Below, in pieces: positions 10,001 to 21,209 of a stretch of DNA of 64,000 bases (its first letter is position 1; each line of letters opens with the position of its first letter). The position numbers were made by a program, and so were the translations under genes. The stretch is taken from the NCBI GenBank assembly GCA_022570795.1, contig JAKUDP010000007.1:1922001-1986000 (forward strand), given 5' to 3'. The notes below the pieces were generated by a model. It searched no databases and was not told where the DNA came from. It saw only the letters and a list, made by a program, of their open reading frames with translations. This DNA comes from Sphaerulina vaccinii (taxonomy: Eukaryota > Ascomycota > Dothideomycetes > Mycosphaerellales > Mycosphaerellaceae).

Positions 10001-12944
10001 CACTTTTCTTAGGCAGCCGATCAGTGCATACCAGTGGTTCGAGCGCGTCTTGCACGATCCCTCGCCCGAAAGGTATCCTTCACTGTACAAGGTCGCGCAA
10101 CTCGAAGCAAATCAGGTTGTTCCGAAAGTATCGGAACGCACAGCGAACAATCTCACGCCTCGCTTGACTGCATTGTCGAACCTGCTCGTCGCTACCCATG
10201 GTCTGACCACAAGTCCAACAAGGACTGTCCAGCTGTTGGCAGAACAAAAATTCACCGTGCATACGCTCGAAACATTACCTGAGTCGTTGGCAGCACCATT
10301 CATGGAGGCTATAGTTCGTTGCGAGAAGGAGCCACCCACGACCTGGCGAGGTGAGCTATTGCATCTGGTAGGTCGAGCAGATTTAGATGTGGGAGCACAG
10401 AAAGATGCATCACTACCGCACCGATCTTTGGGCACCTCAGTCACTGGCACACGTGATGTACATTCGGTGTGCAGTGCTGCTGATCAGCCTGCTGCTCATT
10501 CAAAGACGAAGGAAGCTGGAAGACATGCAATTTCTCAGCTCATATTCAGCGAAGATCGCAGGCTTGTTGAAGCAACAAGTCTCATGCACTTCAATACTGT
10601 ACAGCAGGGCTGGTGTCCGAAACATGCTGTATGGGACGATGATCGGCATTTCGAAGAACAGAGAAAGGTTCAGCAGCTTGTCGTGACTCGAATGATCGCA
10701 CTTCCTGCTGGGGATGGGATGATTCATTACGACAGCCAGACACCGTTGTTGACAGAGAAGTATCACCTCCCTGGCTTCAGCTCTTCCTGTCTGATGCAGC
10801 CAATGGGGATCACTCACACAGCCGAGCGTAGTGGCTTGACTGAAGAGAGGGTCAACTGGGCATATTTTCATGCTGGTGTCGCCGCTGGTCTTCGGATCTC
10901 GAAGAATGTCAAAGGCATCGACACGTCTTGGATCGCGTTCAACAAGCCGCCGACTGATCTCACGAACCGCCATGCTGGTTTCCTACTTGCTCTTGGCCTA
11001 GGCGGACACTTACGACATGTGGCGAAGTGGCTTTCCTTCAAGTACCTTACGCCAAAGCACACCATGACATCTGTGGGTCTACTACTTGGACTGTCAGCGT
11101 CTTACATCGGAACCATGGACGCTCTAGTCACCAAGATGTTGTCAGTGCACATCACAAAGATGCTGCCTCCTGGCGCGGCAGACGTGAACGTTTCACCACA
11201 GACACAGACCGCTGGACTACTGGGTATTGGTATGCTATATTACAATACACAACATCGTCGCATGTCCGAGATCATGCTTTCCGAGATTGAGTACATGGAA
11301 GTCGAGGACCCGGACAGTGGACCAGATCCTTTGAGAGACGAGAGCTACCGTCTTGCTGCTGGCTTTGCATTAGGCCTCATCAATCTAGGCAAAGGCAACA
11401 GTCTGAGAGGCTTGCACGGCATGCAGCTTCCAGAGCGACTATTAGCCATGGCAGTCGGCCCGCGACCAATACACGCCGTGCATGTGTTTGATCGTGCAAC
11501 TGCGGGTGCTGTCATGGCACTTGCGTTTGTCTATATGAAGTCCGGCGACCAGTCTATTGCTCGCAAGATCGACATTCCCGACACTGAAACGCAATTCGAC
11601 CACGTCAGACCAGATATCCTTATGCTTCGCGCTATGGCTAAGCATGTTATACTGTGGGATGACATTCGAGTTCCGACTGTCCTCGCACCTGGTCAGTACC
11701 AAGACCCCAAGAAGCGGACCTTTTTCACCTTTAAGGAGGGCTGGATCGGCGCTAATCTTCCCTCATGCTACGCCGGCGATCTGGACAATCACCAGCATTT
11801 CTACTTGACAACTGTCCATATACCTAAGCTGAATGTTCTCGCTGGACTTGCATGGGCCTTAGGCCTGAAATATGCTGGTTCAGGGAACCTATATGCACGA
11901 GACGAGATTTTGAGCCTGCTCGACTATCTTACCTTTCGCTTTCCTCGACCCTTAGCTTACTCTTATGACACCAAGATCGCGAAGGCCTCCGTCCTACGTT
12001 GCATCAATGTTGTGGCAGTAGCTGCTGCGGTCGTCATGGCTGGGACTGGTGATCTGGAAGTGTTTCGATACTTGCGACGTCTGCATGGCGGGCTAGAACA
12101 GGATATTCCATATGGCTCACACCTGGCTTCTCACATGGCAATCGGCATTCTCTTCCTCGCCGGAGGCACTTTCACGTTTGGGACGAGTGATCTTGCAATT
12201 GCAGCTTTGATGATTGCTTTCCATCCTATCTGGCCGACTGAAGTCAACGATAATCGAGTACATCTCCAAGCTTTCCGACATCTTTGGGTACTCGCTGCCG
12301 AGCCGCGTTGTATCGTTGTCGAGGACATCGATACGCAACGGCCTGTACACATGCCACTCAGAGTCACACTCAAAACTGGTGAAGTGAAGCTTATGCGAGC
12401 TCCTTGCCTTCTACCTGAGCTGGACAGTATCGCGACCGTACGAACCGGAGATCCTGCTTACTGGCGCGTCATATTGGACTTCGCAGGCAACCCACAACAT
12501 CTTGACTCTTTCCGTCAAGATCAACATATCAGTGTCCGACGCTGCCCAGCTGCTGAAGCCCACGACTCTACCTTCTCTGCTGCTCTCGCCGCATTAACAG
12601 ACATGAGCTTGACAAACACGCCCGGCAATGGAAGTCCTTGGCTCAATATGCTCAGTCTGCCGGCTTTCAGTGGACTTGATCGTGCGGATGTGGAACTGCT
12701 CTTGCCAACTGAAGTTCAGAGTTCTGTGTATACTGGAGAGAGGACCACGGTTGTGGATGATCGACTTGTGTTGAAGAGCGCGGTCAATGGAAGGAAAGTG
12801 GATGAGTTGTGGAATTTGAGGACGCTGTTCGCTTGGGCTGAGAGGAACGGGAATGGGAACGAGGAAGGGCTCAAGTGGCTTGGGAGGGAAGTTGTGCAGG
12901 AGTTGAGGGCGGGAATCGAGGAGAGAGGGAGGAGGGGAGGATGA
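7041..12944 (+). CDS. APC1: Anaphase-promoting complex subunit 1 (BimE-like)
   Basis: A single uninterrupted 1967-codon frame. The N-terminus (SLGVHTPVALPSLIAEGILP) and the segment around residues 50-70 (NVVVWSQGHFVRNTYRFE) fit the opening of the APC1/BimE propeller. Residues about 360-520 form a Ser/Arg-rich disordered insertion, a likely phosphorylated loop. The C-terminal third carries the proteasome/cyclosome repeats, for example HAGFLLALGLGGHL, TSVGLLLGLSASYIG and TAGLLGIGMLYY. APC1 is the largest scaffold of the APC/C, the nuclear E3 ligase that triggers anaphase and mitotic exit. Length is close to Aspergillus BimE (about 2070 aa). The initiator ATG lies 213 bp from the divergent NUP37 start. 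No lesion is visible over almost 6 kb. Confidence 0.9.
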   Translation: MAAVSSLGVHTPVALPSLIAEGILPRSPGQDLYQWETYVTEIGGEEVEEEVLATKNVVVWSQGHFVRNTYRFELEGEDVIQAVLTNFPTASTPKVQDERISGTDRAPRKRLRHSVGPQDQKSKHVPQPVLERALVVLFKSKAHIHFLHGANHIINLPFEVEKAFPAPRGLVLQRKATGRSSLPPTPQLPNAPPNSFLSTQFRTSQSFLQSPTLLKSFAGTKPMQPSPLAGDASFDALFLSLTNGSQKEVDEDITNVYSLSSPLSDLGVVTYSFQHHKPVRAGNSRTALNVEFEGLEPAEKVIYVSARDELYSHQTRSGGPLTLLVTFNPDINAVSVWHAWYIEEKSLKTLLKLRTEQKAAKARRRSSFLSASAATGSATPAVRRRDGPRESFAAAGVALQPDAAASQGDPTSRKPTKEEEEQIMAAQMDPDYKAAVSQQPMREGNRRISSMNADVRASQTTVGASFAGTAGRRHTSFGAHQGGRKSLSHRKSRGSNVFSQSLGPDDDTMDLDSTIELDPEESIDGILRHIRNTFEVSGLDTVFGSAEEGFKRDLVVRKIHSFTVGLRSSTRSNPSSLAASYRVATLSEPASINGPDDPRIRLYLHDQQSKDVQYVALKIKHRALYPELADSPILAIPVLTGESRLDPCDHMIQVADGILQAVVFGSRGVQFSLDEQLPCPLLFDAPYRAHNALGYMHRAAQTEDIGKNRNLPTPQSPLMLQHVGTRGAFDAIENDGIHHRRRLRLRPVDALIDQLLTLCELMLPKQQARTVRKTWCMAYAWLKQHPGSLASTSGTKEFVAFVATMFTFVCGMLDSKARSVINLAKVATGKANASDSVATSVASTGHHPHLATSSTWSWLPSAHSSASPLSPRTQEKRKDQLLITSAALAGELVNSSAQNGSQSTSSVMSTATEFMLGLHIFREELSLDTLGSGQSIYRLLTPVIAQLGSWLGLTEWSFAAGHYYNLAGATEEEWAFIKSRPSGIPQITFLRQPISAYQWFERVLHDPSPERYPSLYKVAQLEANQVVPKVSERTANNLTPRLTALSNLLVATHGLTTSPTRTVQLLAEQKFTVHTLETLPESLAAPFMEAIVRCEKEPPTTWRGELLHLVGRADLDVGAQKDASLPHRSLGTSVTGTRDVHSVCSAADQPAAHSKTKEAGRHAISQLIFSEDRRLVEATSLMHFNTVQQGWCPKHAVWDDDRHFEEQRKVQQLVVTRMIALPAGDGMIHYDSQTPLLTEKYHLPGFSSSCLMQPMGITHTAERSGLTEERVNWAYFHAGVAAGLRISKNVKGIDTSWIAFNKPPTDLTNRHAGFLLALGLGGHLRHVAKWLSFKYLTPKHTMTSVGLLLGLSASYIGTMDALVTKMLSVHITKMLPPGAADVNVSPQTQTAGLLGIGMLYYNTQHRRMSEIMLSEIEYMEVEDPDSGPDPLRDESYRLAAGFALGLINLGKGNSLRGLHGMQLPERLLAMAVGPRPIHAVHVFDRATAGAVMALAFVYMKSGDQSIARKIDIPDTETQFDHVRPDILMLRAMAKHVILWDDIRVPTVLAPGQYQDPKKRTFFTFKEGWIGANLPSCYAGDLDNHQHFYLTTVHIPKLNVLAGLAWALGLKYAGSGNLYARDEILSLLDYLTFRFPRPLAYSYDTKIAKASVLRCINVVAVAAAVVMAGTGDLEVFRYLRRLHGGLEQDIPYGSHLASHMAIGILFLAGGTFTFGTSDLAIAALMIAFHPIWPTEVNDNRVHLQAFRHLWVLAAEPRCIVVEDIDTQRPVHMPLRVTLKTGEVKLMRAPCLLPELDSIATVRTGDPAYWRVILDFAGNPQHLDSFRQDQHISVRRCPAAEAHDSTFSAALAALTDMSLTNTPGNGSPWLNMLSLPAFSGLDRADVELLLPTEVQSSVYTGERTTVVDDRLVLKSAVNGRKVDELWNLRTLFAWAERNGNGNEEGLKWLGREVVQELRAGIEERGRRGG

Positions 12945-13687
12945 GGTGGGGTTTGGATGATGAGCAACGCGCATTATATACTGCGTCTATTGCAAGAGAC
13001 TTAAAAACTGGTTGCTCTTTTGAGCAGGTGCTTGCTGATCATGTGCAGGAAGTACAGCTGATGCGTACACGTCTCGATCTCGAACTTGGGTCCGACATGG
13101 CTTCGCGTCGACTTCAGAACTCGTATCGCAAGAGCGCTGATTTCAGGATCATCAGTACAAGAAGACGTCCGCTAAAATGCTATCGACTTCGCATTCACTT
13201 TGCGCTGCGATCGTGGCAAACCCGGGCGTTTGGTCCCATCCGCATCGTGGAACAGGATCGAAGACAGCTAGAGCGAGCGAGGATGGCATGTTGTGCTTCG
13301 CGCAAGGCCACGTGCCTGGTGGCATTGATGCACCCAGCAGCTAAGGACTTTCAATGGCGGAGAGACCAGGAATTGCAGAAAGCCTTGGCAAACAACACCA
13401 ATGCCTCCAAGTCCGGCCCAGATCATTGAACAGTGTAAGTGGCAACGAATAACGATGTCTGCAGTGATACTGGCAGCATTCCTGATTCCTAATCTGTGCC
13501 GCGGTGGATGAGTTCTGGCTCCAGGAAATGCTCCTTGCATGGCGAAATCACAATCCTCATATCAACAGAACCGCGCTGCTGGGTCACCAAGTCGCCTCAA
13601 TAGCAACGCGCACTTCTTCGCGTGCCGAACTTGAATGTCACCGACTTCGATCTGTCAAACACACTACACGACACTCGTTAGCCAGCC
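12945..13687. other. Intergenic, no gene recognised
   Basis: This is the 3' flank of APC1 and the promoter of the CFEM gene. A 184-codon frame from 12875 overlaps the APC1 end, but it is Arg-rich, lacks motifs and looks like chance. Confidence 0.45.
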
Positions 13688-16600
13688 ATGGCTCTAAAGA
13701 TGGCGACAGCAAGCATTGGGCTGCTTCTTGCAGCTCAAGCTCTTGCACAATCGAGCAACAAAAGTATGCTGGGGCTTCGAGTACACATCTCTACAAACAT
13801 ATGCTAACAGATATCGTGTCGACAGTACCAACAGAGACTGTCAAAGTCTATGGATCTTGCGGCACACCAACTTCGACCCTCTTTCCACCTCTATTCTCCT
13901 ACTCCGCAATGCCGAGCAAAGTCCCTACAGTCTCAGATGTCCCATTCTGTGCACAGCAATGCGTTGGAGACCTCGGAGGCTGCGCCATGGGCGATGTGAG
14001 CTGTATCTGCAACAACGAGGCATACATCACGAAGGTCGCGGCTTGCGTCAGCGCGAACTGCCCAAACCCTCAATGTCAACCAGTCATTGACTTCGGCATG
14101 AATGTTTGCAAGAGCGTTGGTGTAAATATGTTGCCAGAACCTTCTTGCATTTCAGCCACGACTCCTGTACCGACGCCTTCTTCGACATACATCCCGACTA
14201 TTTCACAAGTTCCAAGCTGTGCGCAAGGATGCGTTGATGATCTGGGAGGTTGTGCTATGGGTGATGTCAAGTGCATTTGCAGCAACACGAACTACCTGAC
14301 TAGAGTGGCAACTTGCATTAGCCAGAGATGTCCTTTCGATTCTTGTCAACGTGAGTGGAGGATTGCTTTGGCTATATTCAGCCTGCTAACTTCTGACACA
14401 GAATGCATCGAGTTCGGAACCTCTGTTTGCAACAATGTGGGCGTCTACACTCTACCACAGCCTTCTTGCGCTGCTAGTAGCTCTCCGGCATCAGTCGTAC
14501 CGCCGCCATCAGGATATCCGACTCCTTCGCCTCCAGCAAGTAGCGTGCCGGCATCTGTCGCGCCACCGCCATCAGGATACCCGACTCCGTCGCCTCCGCC
14601 AGCAAGTACAGTCACGACTACAGTTTTCTTGCCTGGATCAACATACGCCACGACTGTCTACCAATCTGGCACAACTGTTGTGTATACGACATCGCTACCA
14701 GGTATGCCGTGCTCATTCTGCTGTTCGATGATGAGAGGAAAATGCTGATCTCGTGAAGGTTCTACCATTGTCCAGACGCTCACTCTAACTGCGACGACTG
14801 ATCGCGTGGTTCCAACGACCGTCATTCAGACCCAGCCTGCTGTTCCCACCACTGTCATTACGACCGTCATCCAGGGCACGACGGTCTTCCTTACCCAGAC
14901 GCCACCACCACCCTCTCCTCCACCTTACGCCTCGGAGACACCAACACCGACTGAGTCTTCATACACATTGACTTTCACTCCCGCGATTACCGATCTTCCA
15001 CCTTGTGCTCAAACGTGCATTGCCAGCATTGGCAGTTGTGCATCTGGTGACTTCACTTGTGTCTGCAGGAACTCGGCACTTCTGAACCAGTATGCTCAGT
15101 GTATTCAGACGACATGTCCTCCTGCCGATGGAGCAGGTATGTATTCTTCCAAATTATCGCTAATGGTATGTGCTAATGCATCTCTGCAGCTGCCGCACAA
15201 TATGCACGACTCGTGTGTCGCGCTGCTGGCGTTACGAGCTTCCCAACTCTCTCCTATCCTTCTACGTCTACGGACTTCGTGACGAGCACAAGCAGTCCGG
15301 CTGTTACTCAACTTACGACTACGACTACGACCACGACATCCAGCAGCATTTCTCTGTCTGCAAGCTTCGGTTTCGTGTCTACTGCAAGCTTCGGTTTCGT
15401 GTCTACTGCAAGCTCAAGTCCAGGATCTAGCTCAGTCTCGTCAAGTGTCTCCAGCAGTTCGTCCGTCGGACTGCCACCGATTCCGACGACTACTACGACT
15501 ACAACAACGACAAGTCCTTCGTCCTCGGCGCTATCGAGCAGCAGCAGCAGCAGCAGCGCAGTCATCCCAAATGTTCCAACCACGACTACGACAACTACGT
15601 CAACATCGCCGTCCTCCTCATCTTCGGCAGTCCTCAGCTCCAGCACACCGATCCCTATCATCCCCACTACGACTACTACTACGACAACACCGATTCCAGT
15701 CGTTCCCACCACGACTACTACTACTACGACAACGACCTCATCCTCATCCTCGTCCATCATCTCGGTCTCATCCAGTATTAGCCAGGTACCCGGGTCTTGC
15801 GCCACAAGTATTAATCAGGCTTCGGGCACCTTCTCTGGCGCCGCCGCCGGCTGTGCTGCAGATGATGGCAGGACAACTCTCGACGCCTCTGGCCAACCAT
15901 ACTATGTGTCTTGCGGCGGGAGTGTTCCAGGAGCTAACTTGGGCCAAGTCTCAAACCAGGGTTCCAGCTATACCAATTGCATGAATCTTTGCACAACGAG
16001 TAGCTTTACACGGACAACTGCTGGCGACACTACACCGTGCTATGGCTTCACGTTCGTGCCTACGACAGCTGGAGGCACCTGCTACTTCAAGACATTTACG
16101 ACAAAGCAGGCAAACCCTCCCGGCGGCGCTGATACAGGTGCTATCACCCTTATTCAGCCCCAATGGTTGAATGGTTATACATGTCCGTCAGGAAGCAGCT
16201 CCTCTTCAATATTCTCTACGACTTCATCAAGCGTAGCTGTCCCTGCCCCTACCACGACTACTACGACAACGACGCCGATTCCTGTGGTTCCTACTACGAC
16301 TACTACAACGACGACACCAAATCCTATCGTACCTACCACAACTACTACTACAACCACCTCGCAAAGCTCAAGCTCTTTGGTATCTAGCTCCTCATCTATA
16401 GCTCAGGCACCACCTGGTGTTTGCGCCACTAGCATAAGTACTCCTCAATCGGGCACAACCTGCACTGCCGATAATGGCGTGACAATCGCCGATAGTTCCG
16501 GTCAGCCATACTACGTCGCTTGCGGGAGGAGTATTCCAGGCGCTAGCTTAGGATCCATTGGGAACCAGGGTGCTAATTACGGTGCCGCCTATCCAAACTG

Positions 16601-18345
16601 TATGACTCTTTGTACATCAAACAGCTTTACCGGCGGAAGCGCGAGCACACCGTGTCGCGCCTTCACCTTCGTTCCTTCGATAGCGGGAGGAACCTGCTAT
16701 TTCAAGACTTTCACGGCAAAGCAAGCCAATCCTCCGGGCAATGGCGATACAGGTGCAGTGACACTTATCAGACCGGACTGGCTGGTTGGATACCCATGCC
16801 CAAGTGGCAGCACCTCGATATTCACTGCGTCATCCACAAGCTCGAGTTTCGCCATTACCACAACACCTGGACCATTTTCGACAACTCTTTCGATCTCATC
16901 AAGTTCAAGCTCTATCGCTTCGGGTGGTAACTCTTGCGCTGGTGTCGCACCTCAAGGCTGCACTGCTGACGACGGCAAGGCGATCACGGACGCCAATGGC
17001 GTAACATATGTTGCACGTTGCGCTTACACCCTCAATGGAGCCAACTTGGGCTCACGAACGGGTATCACTAGCTATACTCAGTGTCTCAGTTCGTGCTCCA
17101 CCAATAGCGGGATCACATACACGACCACTGGCGATACCCGACAATGCATGGGCTTCAGTTACGTTCCCAGTGGGCAGATATGCTATTTTAAGTCCTACAC
17201 GACGCCACAAACTCTTACTACCGATAGCGGTGCTCAAGTCTACATCATGCCACAGTACTTGAACGGCTACACATGTGCTAGCAGCACCACTTCGATGATC
17301 ACTTCAATGTCGTCAACCACCAGCCAGGTCAGCGTCACTCGCACAGGTCCTGCAACGTTCACTTCAGTCCCGCCACAACTCGGCTGTCAGAATTACGGAT
17401 GGTTGACTCAGGATTATGGAGCTTTCAGTAACGTCGACCTTTCCGCTGGTACCGTCACTCGCAACGGAACTCTCGTGTTTACTGATGGTGCCAGACGAAT
17501 GCAGGCCATTGGATACAACACATTCGATGGTCTCATATACGGCATTGACGATGTTGGCGCCTTCTCACGTTTCGGATCAGATCTGAGGCCTCAGGTCCTG
17601 ACGACTGGCTACCCTCTGTACAATACCGGAGATGTCGACGCAAACGGACAGTACTTTGGTGCAAGGACGGATATCAAGTAAGTCTCGTACGATATGTGCT
17701 CGCCGCAGATGCTAATGAGTCAATAGTCCGATACCCTGGGTACAAATCGATGCGGTCCCAACCTCTCCCACCTATGGCAATTTGGTAAAGTCGGGCCAGT
17801 TCGCATTTCCAGATCCATTCTTCTTTGGCGATTGGGCGTACGTGACGGGCACGGACCCTAACCTCCTGTGGGCCGTCGGTGTCAACAGGACTGGCAACCC
17901 AGGTAACAACCTCACCACCAGTAACGGAGCCGCTGCTCTTTTCAATTTCAACAAGCAGACCGGGCTTTTCCAGCAGATCTATTACTTCGGAACGCAACTA
18001 GGTCTTGCTGGAAACGATCCTACGATATCCATGGGTGGTCTGTTCTCTTCCGCTGAGACTGGTATCCTCTATACCATTGACAACCAGAGTGGCAATATTT
18101 ACCGTTTCGACATTTTGGCCACTCCGCCCGTTGGTCGAATCTTCGGCACAGGAGCAGATAGCACGTCGCAGAATGATGGCGCGAGATGTATCAATTACAG
18201 TGTAGCGTCGGCACAGACGACTGCACCAGGCGCTCCTGGCTATGCCATCAAGACAACGACAGTTACCAGGAGTAGTACACAAGCATCGGTGGCTCCTGTA
18301 GCACCTGCCTACACGTCACAGGCCTATCGTGCCCCTGGGTACTGA
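13688..18345 (+). CDS. Secreted mosaic protein with three CFEM domains
   Basis: Six exons are supported by GT-AG introns: 13688-13763, 13811-14350, 14402-14701, 14759-15136, 15190-17677 and 17727-18345, about 1466 aa. The first 21 residues (MALKMATASIGLLLAAQALAQ) form a signal peptide. Three Cys-rich CFEM units follow, each with the Asp-Cys-x-Cys core (GDVSCIC, GDVKCIC, GDFTCVC). The Asp equivalent binds haem iron in characterised CFEM proteins. Next come Pro/Thr/Ser-rich linkers and three Cys-containing apple/PAN-like modules (repeated QPYYVxCG, CYFKTFT). The C-terminus resembles the propeller-like DUF6923 region of large fungal surface proteins. No hydrophobic GPI tail is present, so it is probably secreted or wall-bound by glycans. 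Roles could be iron/haem capture or adhesion. Confidence 0.82.
15310..15760 (+). repeat. ACN-rich low-complexity tract encoding Thr/Ser linkers
   Basis: Runs of ACG/ACT/ACA and TCN codons lie inside exon 5 of the CFEM gene, with a similar tract near 16240-16370. They encode poly-Thr and poly-Ser stalks typical of O-glycosylated wall proteins. The opposite strand reads as an apparent Val/Asp-rich frame that is an artefact. Confidence 0.75.
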
Positions 18346-19202
18346 GTTCTCACTTGAGAGACAAGTAGTTATTGGAGCCACGAGTTGAATCTTGGTGGAT
18401 AGTGTTCAAATGGAAGTGAGAAAGTAGTGTCTTTCATTCAGCATTAATTGTGGCAGTAGATACTATGGCTATGGGCCAAGAATTGCGAGTTTGATCTTTA
18501 TGAACTACACTGTGATACCATTTCTCTTGTATGCATTTCCATCTCTTCGTATGAGACGGGCTATCCTCGCGCAATGTCTGGATAGACGACACCGTGGCTG
18601 GCTCCTAGTTTCTGGAAGGGTCGGATATGGTAACATACCTCATTAATCGTTGTCTCCGTAGCTCAATCAAAGTCGCTTATTCTAGGGTCAGCGAGTGTGT
18701 CGCTGTAGACTACTTCTCGAGGAAGAAAAGGACTTGCTTCACAGCATAGTGTTTCTGGAGATCAATGCAATCTGAAATCTGGAACACCTGGAGATCAGAT
18801 ACCGTGGACTGACCATTGTTTCAGAAAGACCTCTGGGGTATAGGAGTCCAACTCTGCTGATCTATACAACTCGTATCGCGCAGCAGAGGAGCCTCTGGTA
18901 CCGTGGTGCCTCGTGAAGTACCGAGAGACAGCGTGTGTGATACTTGGTCACTTGCTTTCGAGCACTTGTTTCTCGGTGAGCTGCGGAGTCTCATCTTTAT
19001 CGGAGTCTGTACGCGTGGTGGCACAGATGTCGGAGAGATACGGAGAATGCTAGCAAGCAAGAGAAGGCGTGTCACGGCGCTGTCTCTGAGATCCCGATGA
19101 GACTCGCATCGCATCATGTCTTCACGCTCAATTCCTTGGAGATCGTTCACGGAGAGGAGAGTGCTTTTGGTTATTACAGAACGAATGCTATGGAGTATGA
19201 CC
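18346..19202. other. Intergenic, no gene recognised
   Basis: This is a convergent 3'-3' spacer between the CFEM gene and the coiled-coil gene. Only short frames without motifs are seen. Confidence 0.4.
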
Positions 19203-20057
19203 TTATCTCATCAAGTCCTCCCAATCCAAGGTAGCTTTCTCCCACTTCGCTATGTCCTGCTCCAACCAGTTCATCTCTCGCCCCAGCTCGCCAAGACGCT
19301 GCTCATATGAGCTCTCTGACATATTCTCGCTATCTAGGTCGTCCATAGCAGGCCAATCATCGCTGCCCTCGGCTTCGATATGCCTTAAGTCTTTCGCCCT
19401 CTTCAGAATTGCATTTCTGACTGAAAGAAGCTCATTCACCGAGTCAAGCATAGCTGCCATGATTCCGCTAGCATCCTGCTTCACCATATTATGGTCGAGA
19501 GCGCATCGTTTCTGCCGGGCCACAATGATGTCGACAAGTTGCTGGAGCTCGTACTCTAACCACTCGATCTGATCTTTGGTCTCCTTCACATAGTGGCTAA
19601 TATCGGCTTCCTTGATTCCCTCGACATCGAAAGCGAGGATACCAGAGCGAAGCTTGCTGATTCTGTTAACAACTTTGCCTCCCGGAGCCACTTTCAGTGA
19701 GCTAATTTGGACCTCTTTTAGTTGCTCCAGGACAAGTGGCACTTTTTGGTGAATGTGCTCGAGGTCAGCGCGCGCTGAGCGGAGATCTTGACGCGTGGCA
19801 GGTGCGTGTGGCTTGTGAGTAGTCGTTGCCGGGTCCTTCGAGTCATGGCGTTTGTGGTTCTTGGGCGACGCCTGTGGTGCAGTATCTGCGGACATAGGCG
19901 GCGGACTGACAGATTCAGCAGCAGCTTTTCTGGCTTCGTTGTCATTGAGGACCTGACAATACTCTCGCTTGATTGTGCAGTTGCTGGTATTGAGGTTGCG
20001 CTCTTTGCAGGCTGCTTGGAGCACTGCAACAGTTTTCCATGTTTTCCAGACAGTCAT
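19203..20057 (-). CDS. Hypothetical coiled-coil protein
   Basis: A single-exon gene. The ATG at 20057 is preferred because it has a CACC context and begins a natural N-terminus (MTVWKTWKTVAVLQAACKE), giving 284 aa; the frame stays open upstream to 20147. Residues about 65-105 are a disordered Pro/Lys/His/Thr-rich linker. From about residue 110 to the end the sequence is strongly helical with heptad-like leucines (LEHIHQKVPLVLEQLKEVQ, QIEWLEYELQQLVDI), which points to a coiled coil. There is no signal peptide or membrane segment. The family was not recognised. Fungal proteins of this build are often NACHT or death-fold partner proteins, but nothing here proves that. Confidence 0.6.
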   Translation of the reverse strand: MTVWKTWKTVAVLQAACKERNLNTSNCTIKREYCQVLNDNEARKAAAESVSPPPMSADTAPQASPKNHKRHDSKDPATTTHKPHAPATRQDLRSARADLEHIHQKVPLVLEQLKEVQISSLKVAPGGKVVNRISKLRSGILAFDVEGIKEADISHYVKETKDQIEWLEYELQQLVDIIVARQKRCALDHNMVKQDASGIMAAMLDSVNELLSVRNAILKRAKDLRHIEAEGSDDWPAMDDLDSENMSESSYEQRLGELGREMNWLEQDIAKWEKATLDWEDLMR

Positions 20058-21209
20058 GGTGGATGTTGGTGTCTTGAGGTGTAGAGTAAGAAGGTTGAGT
20101 TCCAAATGATGGATAGGGAAGGAAGGAAAATATCCGGGATGCTCCACTCATTCACTTTCTGGCCGTCACGGGATCGTGTTAGGTTGGTTTGTCGCGGGGT
20201 ATTGCCGTGTTATGCTTCGCTGTTAAACAGAACCTAGTATGTCGGGCCTCTCTGTACGATCGTCAGTAGTCCTTCGGCGACCTGATTGTATTGTCAGTCG
20301 CATAGATCTTGTGCCGGGACAAGAAAGGGATTGTGTGATCGGAGGACTCCAGTGCGTCTTGCTTACCTATTAGTCCAGCGTCTCTGATGGCGGTCAGTGA
20401 AGCTCTGGCGATGCGATGGTAGTGCTGGTCGCGTGATCATCTGGGTGAGGTGGAGAAAGAAATGTGTTGTGAACTCCCGTATACACTTTCTCCACAATTA
20501 CCCTCTGCGTGAACGCTAGCACCAGGCAGTGTCGCCGTGTTGGCGGACGAGATTCACTTCAGACCTGAGTGTATTGAGCGTGGCACGGATGTCGTATCGG
20601 AGCAGAGAGCAGTATATAATGCCAGATCACGCGTGTACAATGAACCCACATCTTTGATAGGCGGACGTTCTTATCATCACAAGCCTCTCTGGTAGCAAGC
20701 AAATCCTTTGTAGAGTTCTAGCCGTGCTGGAGATGGCGAGGCATGCGGCAAGCTGCAAAAAGCCGGGGAAAATCGACATGGTAATTCTGAACAATGTCGC
20801 CTTCTCGATTCAAGCGTGCCTCCACTGTTATGCACACATTACGGCGTGGGCAGAGTCGTGTAGATCGTAGCTCAGGCTGGATGCATAGTCATCTTGATTT
20901 GATCAAATGCTGTCAACACTGCCAGGCGTACACCTGAGCAGGGTGATGTTGTGTGGCATGAATGCGATCCACGAAGTTGAACCGGTCAACATCACGTCGT
21001 GGGCTGATAGTTACACAGCATGAAATGGCTTGCTCGCGTACAGAACTCGGCGATTGGGAACGACTACCGCGCGCGCCCAGTAGCTTGCCATAGCTCTCTT
21101 GCATGAGACGTTTTGAGCTGGATATGCTATTATAGCAGCGGCATGTCAGCAATCTCCACCTGAACGTCCCCGACTGCTCGCTTTCCTCTTGCCTCATTTC
21201 ACGAGTACA
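20058..21209. other. Intergenic, no gene recognised
   Basis: About 1.15 kb between divergent genes without a supported reading frame. Both promoters presumably lie here. Confidence 0.4.

Noticed and set aside
12875..13429. 184-codon plus-strand frame overlapping the end of APC1
   Set aside because: It overlaps conserved APC1 coding sequence, is Arg-rich, lacks motifs, and looks like an antiphase shadow running into intergenic DNA.
15308..15805. 165-codon minus-strand frame rich in Val, Asp and Glu
   Set aside because: It is the complement of Thr/Ser-codon repeats in the CFEM gene.
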